Shown here piece by piece: positions 19,217 through 28,692 of a stretch of 64,000 nucleotides of DNA; within the stretch, counting starts at the first letter, position 1, and each line of letters begins with the position of its first letter. The stretch lies in NCBI RefSeq assembly GCF_025141935.1, contig NZ_CP081120.1, positions 3,127,001-3,191,000 on the forward strand, given 5' to 3'. A program made the position numbers and the translations under genes. Below the pieces are notes generated by a model. The model saw nothing but the letters and a program-made list of their open reading frames with translations, did not search any database and was not told the DNA's origin. The stretch is from Sulfitobacter sp. S190 (lineage in GTDB: Bacteria > Pseudomonadota > Alphaproteobacteria > Rhodobacterales > Rhodobacteraceae).

Positions 19217-20146
19217 ATGAAAAATGTTCTGTTTGCGGCCGGTGAAAAGCGGTGGGCGCTCTACTTTGATCCACTGACCAAGGCGTTGGAGAGCGAAGGG
19301 GTCGCGGCGCACCTGTCGCAAGACATTCCGCCTCAGAGCGTGGACTACATCGTCTACGCCCCGGACAGCAGTCTGCAGGATTTTCGCCCCTATACGCGCG
19401 CCAAGGCCGTCTTGAACCTTTGGGCGGGGGTCGAAAAAATTGTCGGCAATGAAACGCTGTCCATACCCTTGGCCCGCATGGTCGACCCCGGCCTGTCAAA
19501 AGGTATGACGGAATGGGTGGTGGGGCACGTGCTGCGACACCACCTTGGCATGGACCGGCACATCGTGAATCCGGACAATGAATGGCGCCCCGCGGTTCCG
19601 CCGCTCGCGTTCGAACGAACGGTGGTTATTTTCGGGCTCGGCGCACTGGGCACCGCCTGTGCTATGGCGCTGGTGGCGCTGGGCTTCAATGTGGTGGGAT
19701 GGTCCCGTAGCCCCAAGTCGGTTGAGGGTGTGACCTGCCTGCACGGCGAGGCGGGTCTTTCAGCGGCGTTGGCGCAGGCGGATATTGCCGTAATGCTACT
19801 GCCCGACACTCCGGCGACAACCAATCTGATGAATGCCGAAACACTGGGCCAGATGCCACAGGGTGCCTATCTCATCAATCCGGGCCGGGGGCCCTTGATT
19901 GATGACGACGCGCTTCTTGGCGCATTGGAAACAGGGCAGATCGCACACGCGACACTGGATGTGTTTCGTACCGAACCGCTGCCGCGCGTCCATCCGTTTT
20001 GGGATCATCCGAACGTCACGGTGACACCGCACATTGCCGCAGACACCCGCCCCGCCACTGCGGCACAGATGGTTGCACGCAACATCGCGCGCAGCGAGGC
20101 GGGACTTCCTTTGCTCAACCTCGTAGACCGGTCGCTCGGATACTGA
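19217..20146 (+). CDS. ghrA: 2-hydroxyacid dehydrogenase, glyoxylate/hydroxypyruvate reductase A type
   Basis: A 309-residue D-2-hydroxyacid dehydrogenase. It would reduce glyoxylate or hydroxypyruvate with NAD(P)H. The Rossmann motif GLGALG, the substrate-binding NPGRG Arg, the FRTEPLP Glu and the PHIAA His match the catalytic set. The Arg after the Rossmann strand (GWSRSPKS) suggests NADPH preference, as in GhrA. It lies 40 nt after rodA and may be read through from that operon. It converges with the oligopeptidase gene with 6 nt between stops. Confidence 0.85.
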   Translation: MKNVLFAAGEKRWALYFDPLTKALESEGVAAHLSQDIPPQSVDYIVYAPDSSLQDFRPYTRAKAVLNLWAGVEKIVGNETLSIPLARMVDPGLSKGMTEWVVGHVLRHHLGMDRHIVNPDNEWRPAVPPLAFERTVVIFGLGALGTACAMALVALGFNVVGWSRSPKSVEGVTCLHGEAGLSAALAQADIAVMLLPDTPATTNLMNAETLGQMPQGAYLINPGRGPLIDDDALLGALETGQIAHATLDVFRTEPLPRVHPFWDHPNVTVTPHIAADTRPATAAQMVARNIARSEAGLPLLNLVDRSLGY

Positions 20147-20152
20147 GGCAGA

Positions 20153-22168
20153 TCAGGCCGCGTCCAACCCGCGGCCTTTGAGCAGAGCCTCGACCCCCGG
20201 CAACCGCCCCCGGAAGGCGACATATAATTCGGCGGCATCGCGGCTGCCTCCGGTCGAGAGAATGTGTTGCTCAAGTGCGCTGGCGCGGTCGCGGTCAAAC
20301 GGACCACCGGCTTCTTCGAACGCTGCGAAAGCATCCGCGTCCATCACTTCGGACCACATGTAACTATAGTAACCGCTCGAATATCCATCCCCTGCAAAGA
20401 CGTGTGCAAAATGCGGGGTTGCGTGCCGCATTGTAATGGCGTCTGGCATGCCCAATTCCGACAGAACTTCGGCCTGCCGTGCCATTGGATCGGACGGCGC
20501 AGGTCCGTCGTGAAAGGCCAGATCAACCAGCGCCGACGCCACATATTCGACAGTCTGGAAACCCATATCGAACGTCGCGGCACCCAATACCTTGTCGAGC
20601 ATTTCCTCGGGCATCGCATGTCCCGTGTCCGCATGGATCGCGAATTCACTAAGGACTTCGGGCACGTCCAGCCAGTGTTCATAAAGCTGGCTTGGCAGTT
20701 CCACGAAATCGCGGGCCACAGAGGTGCCAGAGATAGATTCGTAGGTCACATCGGAGAGCATCTGGTGCAGGGCGTGGCCAAATTCATGGAACAATGTGCG
20801 GGCATCATCGTAGCTGAGCAATGCCGGATCGCCCTTTGCGAAATTGCACACGTTGATCACAATCGGGGTCTGCGGTTGGGGGAATTTGGCTTGGCTGCGC
20901 ATGGCCGAGCACCACGCACCCGACCTTTTGGAGCCACGTGCAAAATAGTCACCGATAAAGACCGCGACATGCTCACCATTGCGGGTCACGTTCCACGCCC
21001 GGCAATCGGGATGGTAGAGCGGCACATCCAATGGCGCAAAGGACAGCCCGAAAAGCCGGTTCGCACAGGAAAATGACGCCTCGATCATGCAGTCGAGTTG
21101 AAAGTACGGTTTGAGCGCCTCTTCATCGAGATCGTGCTCGATCGCGCGACGCTTCTCCGCGTAGTAGCGCCAATCCCACGCGGCCAATTCCCCGTTCACG
21201 CCGTCAGCGTGCATCATGTCTTGCAGGATTTTCGCATCGGCATTTGCTTGCGCCTTTGCGGGTTCCCAAACCGCCATCAGCAATTTGCGCACGGCATCCG
21301 GCGTCTTGGCCATTTCGGTCTCTAGCTTGTAGTCGGCAAAGCTATCGTATCCCAGAAGCTTCGCCCGCTCTTCGCGCAACGCCAGGATTTCAGCGGCGAT
21401 GTCGCGGTTGTCCGTCTTACCCCCGTTTGCCCCCCGCGCGGCCCACGCCGCAAAGGCGCGTTCACGCAAATCGCGACGCGGGGAAAATTGCAAAAAGGGC
21501 GTTATCAGCGACCTCGAGAGGGTCACGACGGGTCCGTCCGCCTCTTTTTCACGGCCCGCGGCACGGGCAGCATCCACAACGAACGCGGGCAAACCATCCA
21601 GATCATCTTCGCCCAACGGCATGAACCAGTCCCGTTCATCCGCAAGCAGGTTTTGCGTAAATTCGGTTCCCAGAACGGCAAGACGGTTCTTGATCTCCTT
21701 CATTCGGGTTTCGTCAGCCCCTGTCAGCGCCGCACCCGACCGCACGAAACCCCGATGGGTCAGCATCAGCACGCGCTGCTGTTCCTCCGTCAGGGTAAGG
21801 CTTTCGCGCTTTTCCCACACGGAGGCAATGCGCTCAAAAAGCTGCGAGTTGGCGGAAATGTCAGCGAAATGTGCCGACAACAGCGGCGAGAATTCCCGCT
21901 GCAAGGCTTCGCGATCAGGATTGCTGTCTGCGCCTGAAACGGTGAAGAAAACGCTCAACACTTTGTCGAGGTCCCGGCCAGCGGCTTCCATCGCCTCGAC
22001 CGTGTTTGCGAAATCCGGCGCATCGGGATTAGACGCGATTGCCTCTATCTCTGCCTTGTGACGCGATAGGGCAGTATCAAGCGCCGGTGCAAAATCAGAA
22101 TCGCTGATTGTGTCAAACGGGGCGATTGCAAAAGGTGTGTCCCAGTCCTGCAGCAATGGGTTTGTCAT
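20153..22168 (-). CDS. M3 family zinc metallopeptidase (peptidyl-dipeptidase Dcp/oligopeptidase A type)
   Basis: A 671-residue cytosolic thimet-type oligopeptidase. The zinc motif HEFGH is near residue 460 (ARTLFHEFGHALHQML), with the downstream Glu in the usual position. The C-terminal YSYMWSEVMDADAF and the HY-type substrate-binding loop (GDGYSSGYYSY) are intact. It degrades short peptides, including signal-peptide fragments in relatives. No export signal is visible. AAGGAAA precedes the ATG. Dcp and PrlC cannot be separated by inspection. Confidence 0.9.
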   Translation of the reverse strand: MTNPLLQDWDTPFAIAPFDTISDSDFAPALDTALSRHKAEIEAIASNPDAPDFANTVEAMEAAGRDLDKVLSVFFTVSGADSNPDREALQREFSPLLSAHFADISANSQLFERIASVWEKRESLTLTEEQQRVLMLTHRGFVRSGAALTGADETRMKEIKNRLAVLGTEFTQNLLADERDWFMPLGEDDLDGLPAFVVDAARAAGREKEADGPVVTLSRSLITPFLQFSPRRDLRERAFAAWAARGANGGKTDNRDIAAEILALREERAKLLGYDSFADYKLETEMAKTPDAVRKLLMAVWEPAKAQANADAKILQDMMHADGVNGELAAWDWRYYAEKRRAIEHDLDEEALKPYFQLDCMIEASFSCANRLFGLSFAPLDVPLYHPDCRAWNVTRNGEHVAVFIGDYFARGSKRSGAWCSAMRSQAKFPQPQTPIVINVCNFAKGDPALLSYDDARTLFHEFGHALHQMLSDVTYESISGTSVARDFVELPSQLYEHWLDVPEVLSEFAIHADTGHAMPEEMLDKVLGAATFDMGFQTVEYVASALVDLAFHDGPAPSDPMARQAEVLSELGMPDAITMRHATPHFAHVFAGDGYSSGYYSYMWSEVMDADAFAAFEEAGGPFDRDRASALEQHILSTGGSRDAAELYVAFRGRLPGVEALLKGRGLDAA

Positions 22169-22222
22169 CGCGATTTCCTTTGTTATGCGGTCCCGGTATC
22201 CGGGAGAGCGCCGTGTTCATAT

Positions 22223-23272
22223 CTAAGCATGCAATGCACCGCACGTTGGGCAATCGGCACGACGCTTGACGCCGATTGTGCGGTTTTCGCCGTATAGCGC
22301 ATCGTAAATCATCAGCTGATTGCGCAGCGGGGTCCCCGCTCCGGTGATCAGTTTGACCGCCTCGAGCGCCATCATCGCACCAACCACCCCTGGGAGCGGC
22401 CCGATAACGCCGGCCTGCGCACAACTGGGAGCCAACTCGGACGCCGGCGCTTGCGCAAAAACGCATTGGTAGCACGGTGCGCCCGACGCAGGATCAAAAA
22501 CGCTTAGCTGACCTTCCCATTGGCTCAACGCGCCAGAAACAAGCGGTTTGCCTGCCGTCACGCAGGCCGCATTCACGAGGTAGCGGGTATCGAAATTGTC
22601 GGTTCCGTCGAGCACCAGATCGTAGTCCGCAACCAGATCATCAACAATCTCACCGGTCAGCCTGCGGTGATACGGCCGGACGGAGACGAACGGATTCTGC
22701 GCGAGCATTTCCGCCTGAGCGGAGAAAACCTTCGGCATGCCGATAGAGGCATCTTTGTGAATGACCTGTCGGTGCAGATTGGTGTTTTCTACTGTGTCGT
22801 CATCAATCACACCGATCGTCCCGACACCTGCGGCGGCAAGATACTGCAACGCGGGTGCGCCAAGTCCCCCGGCGCCAACAACGAGCACCTTCGCATTTTT
22901 CAGCGCCTTTTGCCCTGCGCCGCCAACCTCGCGCAGAACGATATGGCGGGCATAGCGGTTCAGTTCGGTATCCGAAAAGCTTCCCTGCGCGACAGGTACC
23001 TGCGGTGCGGTCGCATCCACACCTGTCCGCAAACGCAACTGGCCAATGCCCTTCGAATAGACCCAGACAAGCGCACCGATGCCCAACACGATGAGCCAAG
23101 GCGCAGCGCTGCCCCCTGTAGCGTCACGGACAGGGTGCGTATCGGGCAGGACCAGTTGCAGCGCGATCACCACAACCATGAGCAAGCCCAGCATGATCGA
23201 ACGGGCGTTCCGCGGGGTGCCCATCCACATGCCAAGCCCCCAGATCAGCGCGGCCAATATCAGTACAAGCAT
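22223..23272 (-). CDS. moeB: ThiF/MoeB-family adenylyltransferase with N-terminal membrane segments
   Basis: A 349-residue E1-like enzyme. MoeB adenylates the C-terminal Gly of MoaD for molybdopterin synthesis; ThiF does the same for ThiS, and the two cannot be separated by eye. The ATP site GAGGLGAP, the NLHRQVIH motif and the zinc Cys pairs (CYQC, CPTC) are present. Unusually, the first ~85 residues contain three hydrophobic helices before the catalytic domain, so the enzyme is probably membrane-tethered. It is the third gene of coaBC-dut-moeB; only 2 nt separate it from dut. Confidence 0.8.
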   Translation of the reverse strand: MLVLILAALIWGLGMWMGTPRNARSIMLGLLMVVVIALQLVLPDTHPVRDATGGSAAPWLIVLGIGALVWVYSKGIGQLRLRTGVDATAPQVPVAQGSFSDTELNRYARHIVLREVGGAGQKALKNAKVLVVGAGGLGAPALQYLAAAGVGTIGVIDDDTVENTNLHRQVIHKDASIGMPKVFSAQAEMLAQNPFVSVRPYHRRLTGEIVDDLVADYDLVLDGTDNFDTRYLVNAACVTAGKPLVSGALSQWEGQLSVFDPASGAPCYQCVFAQAPASELAPSCAQAGVIGPLPGVVGAMMALEAVKLITGAGTPLRNQLMIYDALYGENRTIGVKRRADCPTCGALHA

Positions 23273-23274
23273 GC

Positions 23275-23733
23275 CTACTCCGTTCCGGTCGATCCGAAAC
23301 CACCGCCCCCGCGGGGCGTATCCTCCAGATCGTCAACAACGCGAAATCTAGCCTGCACGACGGGCGCGACAACCATCTGCGCAATCCGCATACCGTGGGT
23401 GATGACAAAGGGTTCAGCACCTGCATTCAGCAAGATCACGCCCAACGGGCCGCGATAATCCGCGTCAATCGTGCCCGGCGCGTTCGGCAGCGTGATCCCG
23501 TATTTCAGCGCCAAACCGGACCGCGGCCGCATCTGCACTTCGTATCCGGGCGGCACCGCGACACGCAGACCGGTCGGAACCAGAACCAGCTGTCCCGGCG
23601 CGATCGTGATGTCCGATTTGTCGGGAAAATTGGCCCTGATATCCGCGCCCGCTGCGCCATCTGTCTCATACCGCGGCAGACCAAGCGTTTGATCTGCGTC
23701 CGCGAGCCACGCGAAATCGACATCAACTGTCAT
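23275..23733 (-). CDS. dut: dUTP diphosphatase
   Basis: A 152-residue trimeric dUTPase that hydrolyses dUTP to dUMP and pyrophosphate, keeping uracil out of DNA and feeding dTMP synthesis. All five motifs are recognisable: [36 protein letters not shown] and [10 protein letters not shown]. Start 23733 overlaps the coaBC stop by 4 nt, so the longer upstream extension is rejected. Confidence 0.96.
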   Translation of the reverse strand: MTVDVDFAWLADADQTLGLPRYETDGAAGADIRANFPDKSDITIAPGQLVLVPTGLRVAVPPGYEVQMRPRSGLALKYGITLPNAPGTIDADYRGPLGVILLNAGAEPFVITHGMRIAQMVVAPVVQARFRVVDDLEDTPRGGGGFGSTGTE

Positions 23734-24926
23734 TGCGCCAACGCATCCGCGATCCGCGCTGCCAGATTTCGGGCGACTGCGGTCTTGTCCATGCGGGGCC
23801 ACACCTCTGATCCGTCGGCCGTTATCAGGGTAACGGCGTTTTCCGACCCACCCATGATCTCCGTTTCCGGTGACACATCATTTGCCACGATCCAATCGCA
23901 CCCCTTGCGTTGTCGCTTGGCCGTGGCGTTGGCAAAGACGTCATCGGTCTCGGCGGCGAAGCCCACGACAAGCTTTGGCCGATCTGCCCCCATTCCGCTG
24001 ACCGTTTTGAGAATATCGGGGTTTTCCGCGAATGAAAGCGACGGCAGGCCATCTTTTGTTTTCTTCAGCTTGCGGTCGCTTGCCCCTTCAACACGCCAAT
24101 CCGCAACAGCAGCAGCAAAGACAGCGGCGTCCGCTGGCAGGGATTGCGTCACTGCGTCAAGCATCTGCGCAGCGGTTTGTACGCGCACAACGGTCACTCC
24201 CGCGGGCGGCGGTGTATCTGCAGGACCGGTCACAAAGGTCACCTGCGCTCCCATTGCCGCAAGGGACGCCGCGATTGCCTTGCCTTGCGCCCCCGACGAC
24301 CGGTTCGCGATATACCGAACCGGGTCAATCGGCTCATGCGTCGGGCCAGAGGTCACAAGCACACGTTTGCCGGACAGCGGACCATCAACAAGCCGCTCCT
24401 CGACCGCTGCAACGATTTCCATCGGCTCGGCCATCCGTCCGGGTCCGTATTCACCGCATGCCATGTCGCCCTCGTTCGGGCCGACAACGGAAATACCGTC
24501 CTGACGCAGTGTCGCCAGATTGCGTTGCGTGGCCGCGTGCTCCCACATGCGTACATTCATTGCGGGCGCGATCATAACGGGCGTATCCGTTGCCAGCAAA
24601 AGCGTGGACGCAAGATCATTTGCCAGACCTACGGCCATCTTTGCCATCAAATCCGCAGTCGCCGGTGCCACCAGCACAAGATCGGCAACGCGGCTGAGTT
24701 GGATATGACCCATTTCGGCCTCGTCACCCAGATCGAAAAGGTCACGGTAGACCTTGCTGCCTGCCAGTGCAGAAACCGACAACGGTGTTACAAACTCCTC
24801 ACCGGCGCGCGTCAGGACCGGCGTCACCAAGGCACCGCGCTCACGCAACCGACGTATCAGATCAAGCGCTTTGAATGCAGCGATGCCGCCACCGATTATG
24901 AGCAGAATGTGTTTGCCTGCCAACAT
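23730..24926 (-). CDS. coaBC: Bifunctional phosphopantothenoylcysteine decarboxylase/phosphopantothenate-cysteine ligase
   Basis: A 398-residue CoaBC for two consecutive steps of coenzyme A synthesis. The N-terminal flavoprotein decarboxylase domain has [16 protein letters not shown] and the PAMNVRMW substrate clamp. The C-terminal ligase domain starts at [14 protein letters not shown] and carries GFAAET and NDVS. The start has no upstream overlap and is 69 nt from the ChaN-like stop, where a 6-bp hairpin (24971-24990) lies. It leads the coaBC-dut-moeB operon. Confidence 0.96.
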   Translation of the reverse strand: MLAGKHILLIIGGGIAAFKALDLIRRLRERGALVTPVLTRAGEEFVTPLSVSALAGSKVYRDLFDLGDEAEMGHIQLSRVADLVLVAPATADLMAKMAVGLANDLASTLLLATDTPVMIAPAMNVRMWEHAATQRNLATLRQDGISVVGPNEGDMACGEYGPGRMAEPMEIVAAVEERLVDGPLSGKRVLVTSGPTHEPIDPVRYIANRSSGAQGKAIAASLAAMGAQVTFVTGPADTPPPAGVTVVRVQTAAQMLDAVTQSLPADAAVFAAAVADWRVEGASDRKLKKTKDGLPSLSFAENPDILKTVSGMGADRPKLVVGFAAETDDVFANATAKRQRKGCDWIVANDVSPETEIMGGSENAVTLITADGSEVWPRMDKTAVARNLAARIADALAQ

Positions 24927-24995
24927 CCTATGTCCCCCGAAAGGCCAAGTATTGGCTGCACCATAGGCGCGCTGGCAACGGGGCGCCAGCCCCGG

Positions 24996-25805
24996 CTATT
25001 TGCGAAAGGCCGCGCAAGGATCACCGCGTGGCGGGGCATCCGCATCCGTCATGGCAGCGAAACCGCCATCCGGCATGTTGCCACCCTCGCCCTGGCCCAG
25101 CGCGAAAACCTTCAGATCAGGTCTCGCCTGCCGCAAAAGCGCAGGGACTCCCCAATCCTCACGTGCGTGGCCGTTGCCTGTTATCACGACGACCGGTCCA
25201 CCTGTCAAATCGTGGGCCTGCACAGCGGCATCGGCCAACGCCATGTCGCGCAGGCGCTGCGCATCTACCATCATCGGCAACATCTCTGCCGGCAAAGCAT
25301 TACAGTGTGCTTCCGCCTGCAGCGCCTCGCGGGCAGCCTGCTGATCCGGGTCTGCGGCTTTGTCGAGACCGTATTTCCGCGCAAGCGGGTGCGATACGAT
25401 GGGCTTTTCCAGCTGTGCATCAATCTCGTCGCGAAGCACCTGCGCACCGAAGATCACGGCCTCGGGCGCCGCAGCAAATATCGGATAATACATCGCGAAA
25501 TCGGGCCAGGGCCCAGCGGACCAACCCAGCGCCGCGTCGAGTGTATCGATATCATCCCGAACGTTCGGTGTCGCGCGTGCGGCCTGCTGCGGGGTGAGCA
25601 TTTCGAAGACTATTGCCGCCGGCCCGATCGCACCGGTCCAATCTGACTGCACCCTGTGATGTGCCGGGTTGTCGTGCTGTTCACCCAAGACAATGACGTC
25701 GGCGACCAACGCGGCCGCGGGAGGAGCGTCGCAATACCCCCGCAACGGCAAAAGCGCGACCAGAAAGGCCGCGCTTGCGTAAGAAAGAGCTTTGTAAACG
25801 AGCAT
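24996..25805 (-). CDS. ChaN family haem-binding/lipoprotein-like protein
   Basis: A 269-residue exported protein of the ChaN (DUF399) family. It has an N-terminal signal segment (about residues 1-24), then the family motifs VLGEQHDNPAHH, IVFEMLTPQQ and GNGHAREDWGVP. Characterised ChaN-like proteins bind haem and have been linked to iron uptake or outer-membrane lipoprotein function. No clean lipobox is visible (GYCDAP has the Cys but an atypical context). Its ATG overlaps the stop of rpoH-II by one base, so it is co-transcribed with a stress sigma factor. Confidence 0.8.
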   Translation of the reverse strand: MLVYKALSYASAAFLVALLPLRGYCDAPPAAALVADVIVLGEQHDNPAHHRVQSDWTGAIGPAAIVFEMLTPQQAARATPNVRDDIDTLDAALGWSAGPWPDFAMYYPIFAAAPEAVIFGAQVLRDEIDAQLEKPIVSHPLARKYGLDKAADPDQQAAREALQAEAHCNALPAEMLPMMVDAQRLRDMALADAAVQAHDLTGGPVVVITGNGHAREDWGVPALLRQARPDLKVFALGQGEGGNMPDGGFAAMTDADAPPRGDPCAAFRK

Positions 25806-26683
25806 CAGGTCAGGAAGTGGAATACTTCTTGGGACTGCATCTCAAGCGATTTGCGCATTTTTGTGAACGCAGCCGCTTCAAGCTGGCGAACCCGTTCTTT
25901 GCTGAGGCTGAGTTCTTGGCCGAGACTTTCCAGCGTTCTCGCCGTGTCCCGCAGTTTGCGTTCGCGGACAATGAACTGCTCGCGGTCGTTCAACGCACCC
26001 ATCGCGGTGATCAGCCAGTCACGCAGCTGTGCCGTATCGTGGCTGTCTTCGACACGCTCTGCGGCTTGCGCGCTGTCGTCCTCGAGCGCATCAATCCACT
26101 CGCGTCCTTCGTCGTCCGCCGATTGTGTCGCATTGAGGGAATAGTCGGAACCGCTCAGACGTCCTTCCATCATCTCGACGTCGTGGAGCGGAACACCTAT
26201 CTCCGTGCTGATCATCTGGCGCAGCTGGTGGCGGTCGAGTGTTTCACCCTGTGCCGCCGCTTCACGCTCCAACCGCGCCTGAACGCGACGCATGTTGAAA
26301 AACAGCGATTTCTGGGAAGAGGTGGACCCTGTACGGACCATAGACCAGTTGCGCATCACGTGATCTTGGATAGAGGCTTTGATCCACCAGACCGCATAGG
26401 TCGAAAAACGAACCCCGCGGTCGGGGTCAAATTTATCCGCAGCCTTCATGAGACCCAAACCCGCTTCCTGAATCAAATCATTCATCGGCGCGCCGTAACG
26501 CTTGAATTTCGCTGCCATGGAAATGGCGAGCCGCATGTAGGCGTTGATCAGTCGGTGCAGCGATTGTTCGCACCGTTCGTCACGCCACGCATATGCAAGT
26601 CTAAGCTCGGTATCGGCATCCAACAGTTCCGCTTTCATCGCGGTACGGGTGAGTGAAAAGTCATGCGCGGTTGCTGTCGCCAT
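25805..26683 (-). CDS. rpoH2: RNA polymerase sigma factor RpoH, RpoH-II type
   Basis: A 292-residue sigma-70 family factor. Region 2 reads YMRLAISMAAKF, DLIQEAGLGLMKAADKFDP and RFSTYAVWWIKASIQD in order. Region 4 (LSKERVRQLEAAAF) is at the C-terminus. The sequence closely follows Rhodobacter RpoH-II rather than the classical heat-shock RpoH-I. RpoH-II is known there to run singlet-oxygen and photo-oxidative stress genes under RpoE control. GGGAG lies upstream of the ATG, and a candidate RpoE-type promoter is annotated separately. It is followed directly by the ChaN-like gene. Confidence 0.92.
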   Translation of the reverse strand: MATATAHDFSLTRTAMKAELLDADTELRLAYAWRDERCEQSLHRLINAYMRLAISMAAKFKRYGAPMNDLIQEAGLGLMKAADKFDPDRGVRFSTYAVWWIKASIQDHVMRNWSMVRTGSTSSQKSLFFNMRRVQARLEREAAAQGETLDRHQLRQMISTEIGVPLHDVEMMEGRLSGSDYSLNATQSADDEGREWIDALEDDSAQAAERVEDSHDTAQLRDWLITAMGALNDREQFIVRERKLRDTARTLESLGQELSLSKERVRQLEAAAFTKMRKSLEMQSQEVFHFLT

Positions 26684-26731
26684 GCGGAACGTCTCCCAGT
26701 CTGTTTCCTGCCTTGTGGCGGGTTTTCATAA

Positions 26732-26761
26732 TGATTACGCATGAAAGGGGTGTTTGGTTCA
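26732..26761 (-). promoter_or_regulatory. Candidate RpoE (ECF11)-type promoter for rpoH-II
   Basis: On the minus strand, TGAACC (26761-26756) and TAATCA (26737-26732) are separated by 18 nt. This resembles the Rhodobacter RpoE consensus (TGATCC, N18, TAAxxx) and lies about 50 nt before the rpoH-II start. One mismatch in the -35 and a partial -10 match make it a plausible but unproven site. It overlaps the start region of the divergent cobU. Confidence 0.4.
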
Positions 26762-26777
26762 CACAAGGTTGCAAAAA

Positions 26778-27299
26778 ATGTTGCCTCGACGATCTTTTAT
26801 TCTAGGGGGCGCCGCGTCGGGGAAATCTTTGTACGCCGAAAGCCTTTTACTTTCCAGCGCGTTGAAGCTGAACTACCTCGCGACCGGGCAAGTTGAAGAC
26901 GCCGAAATAAAATTGAAAGTAAAAATCCATCAGGATCGCAGGGATGCGCGCTGGACCACGTTCGAAGAGCCGTTGGACCTTGGCGAATGCCTGCGCGCGA
27001 TGGATCCCGCCACACCGGTTTTGATCGACTGTGCAACCATGTGGCTCAGCAATCACATGATGGCCGGAAGCGATCTTGTCATTGCTACTGAAAAACTCCT
27101 CGACGACATTGACCGTTGCCCCGCGCCGAGCGTGATCGTCTCCAACGAAGTGGGTCACGGCATAGTACCCGACAACCGGCTCGCCCGACAGTTTCGTGAG
27201 GCCCAAGGCAAGCTCAACATTGCCTTGGCGGCACAGGCCGATCTGGCGGTCATGGTCGTCGCCGGGCTTCCACAGGTTCTGAAGGGAGAGCTGCCATGA
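26778..27299 (+). CDS. cobU: Bifunctional adenosylcobinamide kinase/adenosylcobinamide-phosphate guanylyltransferase
   Basis: A 173-residue CobU/CobP that phosphorylates adenosylcobinamide and transfers GMP to it, late in cobalamin assembly and salvage. The P-loop GGAASGKS is at the N-terminus. YLATGQVEDAE, DCATMWLSN and SNEVGHGIVPDN are family motifs. ATG 26778 is chosen over a TTG at 26754 because the P-loop strand begins right after it and AAGG lies about 10 nt upstream. The next gene starts within its stop codon. Confidence 0.92.
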   Translation: MLPRRSFILGGAASGKSLYAESLLLSSALKLNYLATGQVEDAEIKLKVKIHQDRRDARWTTFEEPLDLGECLRAMDPATPVLIDCATMWLSNHMMAGSDLVIATEKLLDDIDRCPAPSVIVSNEVGHGIVPDNRLARQFREAQGKLNIALAAQADLAVMVVAGLPQVLKGELP

Positions 27300-27874
27300 C
27301 GGTTTGGCACTGGGTGCGCCACGGGCCGACCCACGAAAAAACGTTCGTCGGCTGGCGCGATGTTCCTGCCGATCTTACCGATTGCGCCCAGATTGCGCGC
27401 CTCACAGACCACTTGCCGGACAACGCCAAGCTTGTTTCCTCCGACCTCATTCGCGCGTCGGCGACGGCGGACGCGCTCACGGGGCCGGGACATCACCGCT
27501 TGGCCCACGAGCCCGATTTGCGCGAAATCAATTTCGGCGTCTGGGATGGCATGCCGTTCGATGCGGTTGCGGCCCGTGACCCGCAACTTAGCCGCGCGTT
27601 TTGGGAAACCCCCGGGAGCCCGCGTGCGCCCGAGGGTGAAAGCTGGAACGAAACTGCGGCCCGCGTGGACGCCGCCGTTGACCGCTTGTCCCATCTTCAT
27701 CCGGACCAGCATATTATCGCAGTCGCTCATTTTGGCGTTATCCTGACACAGGTTCAGCGGGCGATGCGTGTGTCGGCCTACGCCGCGATGGCGCACAAGA
27801 TCGACAATCTGTCCGTTACCACCATCCAGACACAGCCCGATTGGCACATTCATCAGATCAATCACCTGCCGTGA
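27296..27874 (+). CDS. cobC: Histidine phosphatase family protein, probable alpha-ribazole phosphatase
   Basis: A 192-residue phosphoglycerate-mutase-like phosphatase. The RHG motif (HWVRHGPTHE) carries the phospho-acceptor His, and AVAHFGV holds the second catalytic His. A 4-nt overlap with cobU makes alpha-ribazole-5-phosphate dephosphorylation (CobC activity) the likely role. That step belongs to the same nucleotide-loop assembly of cobalamin. The fold alone would also allow other small phosphomonoester substrates. Confidence 0.75.
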   Translation: MTVWHWVRHGPTHEKTFVGWRDVPADLTDCAQIARLTDHLPDNAKLVSSDLIRASATADALTGPGHHRLAHEPDLREINFGVWDGMPFDAVAARDPQLSRAFWETPGSPRAPEGESWNETAARVDAAVDRLSHLHPDQHIIAVAHFGVILTQVQRAMRVSAYAAMAHKIDNLSVTTIQTQPDWHIHQINHLP

Positions 27875-27933
27875 TTTGATGTCGCACAAAATTGCATTTG
27901 ATCCGCGGCCTCGGCCCGGATTACCCCTGTCGC

Positions 27934-28611
27934 ATGACATATGATCTCTACATCGGTGACCGGACATTTTCGAGCTGGTCTTTGCGCGGCTGGCTCATGC
28001 TGCAGAAATTCAATCTGCCCTTCCAAACTCATTTGGTGGGTCTCTATTCAGGCAAAATGGCCCAGGATCTTGCCCCGCTTGCGCCGGCCAAACTGGTGCC
28101 AGCATTACGCACCGCGGAGGGTCAGGTCGTCGGCGAAACGCTTGCGATCGCCGAGACCCTTGCAGAGCGTCATCCGGATGCCGGCATGTGGCCAAGCGAC
28201 CCGGACGCCCGAGCCGCAGCGCGGTGGCTTTGTGCGGCGATGGCGACCGGATTTAGCGCATTGCGTGGCGATTGTCCGATGCAATTGGTGCATGTCGACG
28301 CTACATTTTCGCCGTCCAGTGCCGTGCTTGCTGATCTGGCGAGGATCGAAACGCTTTGGCAACACGCGCGACAATACGCAACGGACGGACCGTGGCTCTT
28401 TGGCGCGTACAGTCTTGCGGATGCTTTTTACGCACCAGTCTGCGCTCGGATGGTCGGGTATGATCTGCCGCGATCGGAGTTTGCGCGATCCTATTGCAGC
28501 ACGACAATCGAGGATCAGGATTTTCGCCTTTGGCGTGCCGAAGGGCTCATGACAAGCTACGATCCTTTCCCTTACCCCCCGGTAGGCGCCACGCAACCGT
28601 GGCCTGCCTGA
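27934..28611 (+). CDS. Glutathione S-transferase family protein
   Basis: A 225-residue GST with an N-terminal thioredoxin-like domain (DLYIGDRTFSSWSLRGWL, with the SSWSLR Ser as the likely catalytic residue). The cis-Pro region (AKLVPAL) and the GETLAIAETLAE glutathione-binding motif follow, then an all-helical C-terminal domain. The substrate is unknown. ATG 27934 is preferred to an upstream TTG because it precedes the first beta strand directly. It is distinct from the zeta-class GST at 61471. Confidence 0.85.
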   Translation: MTYDLYIGDRTFSSWSLRGWLMLQKFNLPFQTHLVGLYSGKMAQDLAPLAPAKLVPALRTAEGQVVGETLAIAETLAERHPDAGMWPSDPDARAAARWLCAAMATGFSALRGDCPMQLVHVDATFSPSSAVLADLARIETLWQHARQYATDGPWLFGAYSLADAFYAPVCARMVGYDLPRSEFARSYCSTTIEDQDFRLWRAEGLMTSYDPFPYPPVGATQPWPA

Positions 28612-28692
28612 TCTGACCGCGCCATGAAGCATTAACCATTCTTAAACCATGGGCGCGTAACTCTTGTTTTGGTCAACCATCGGGAGGACGCA

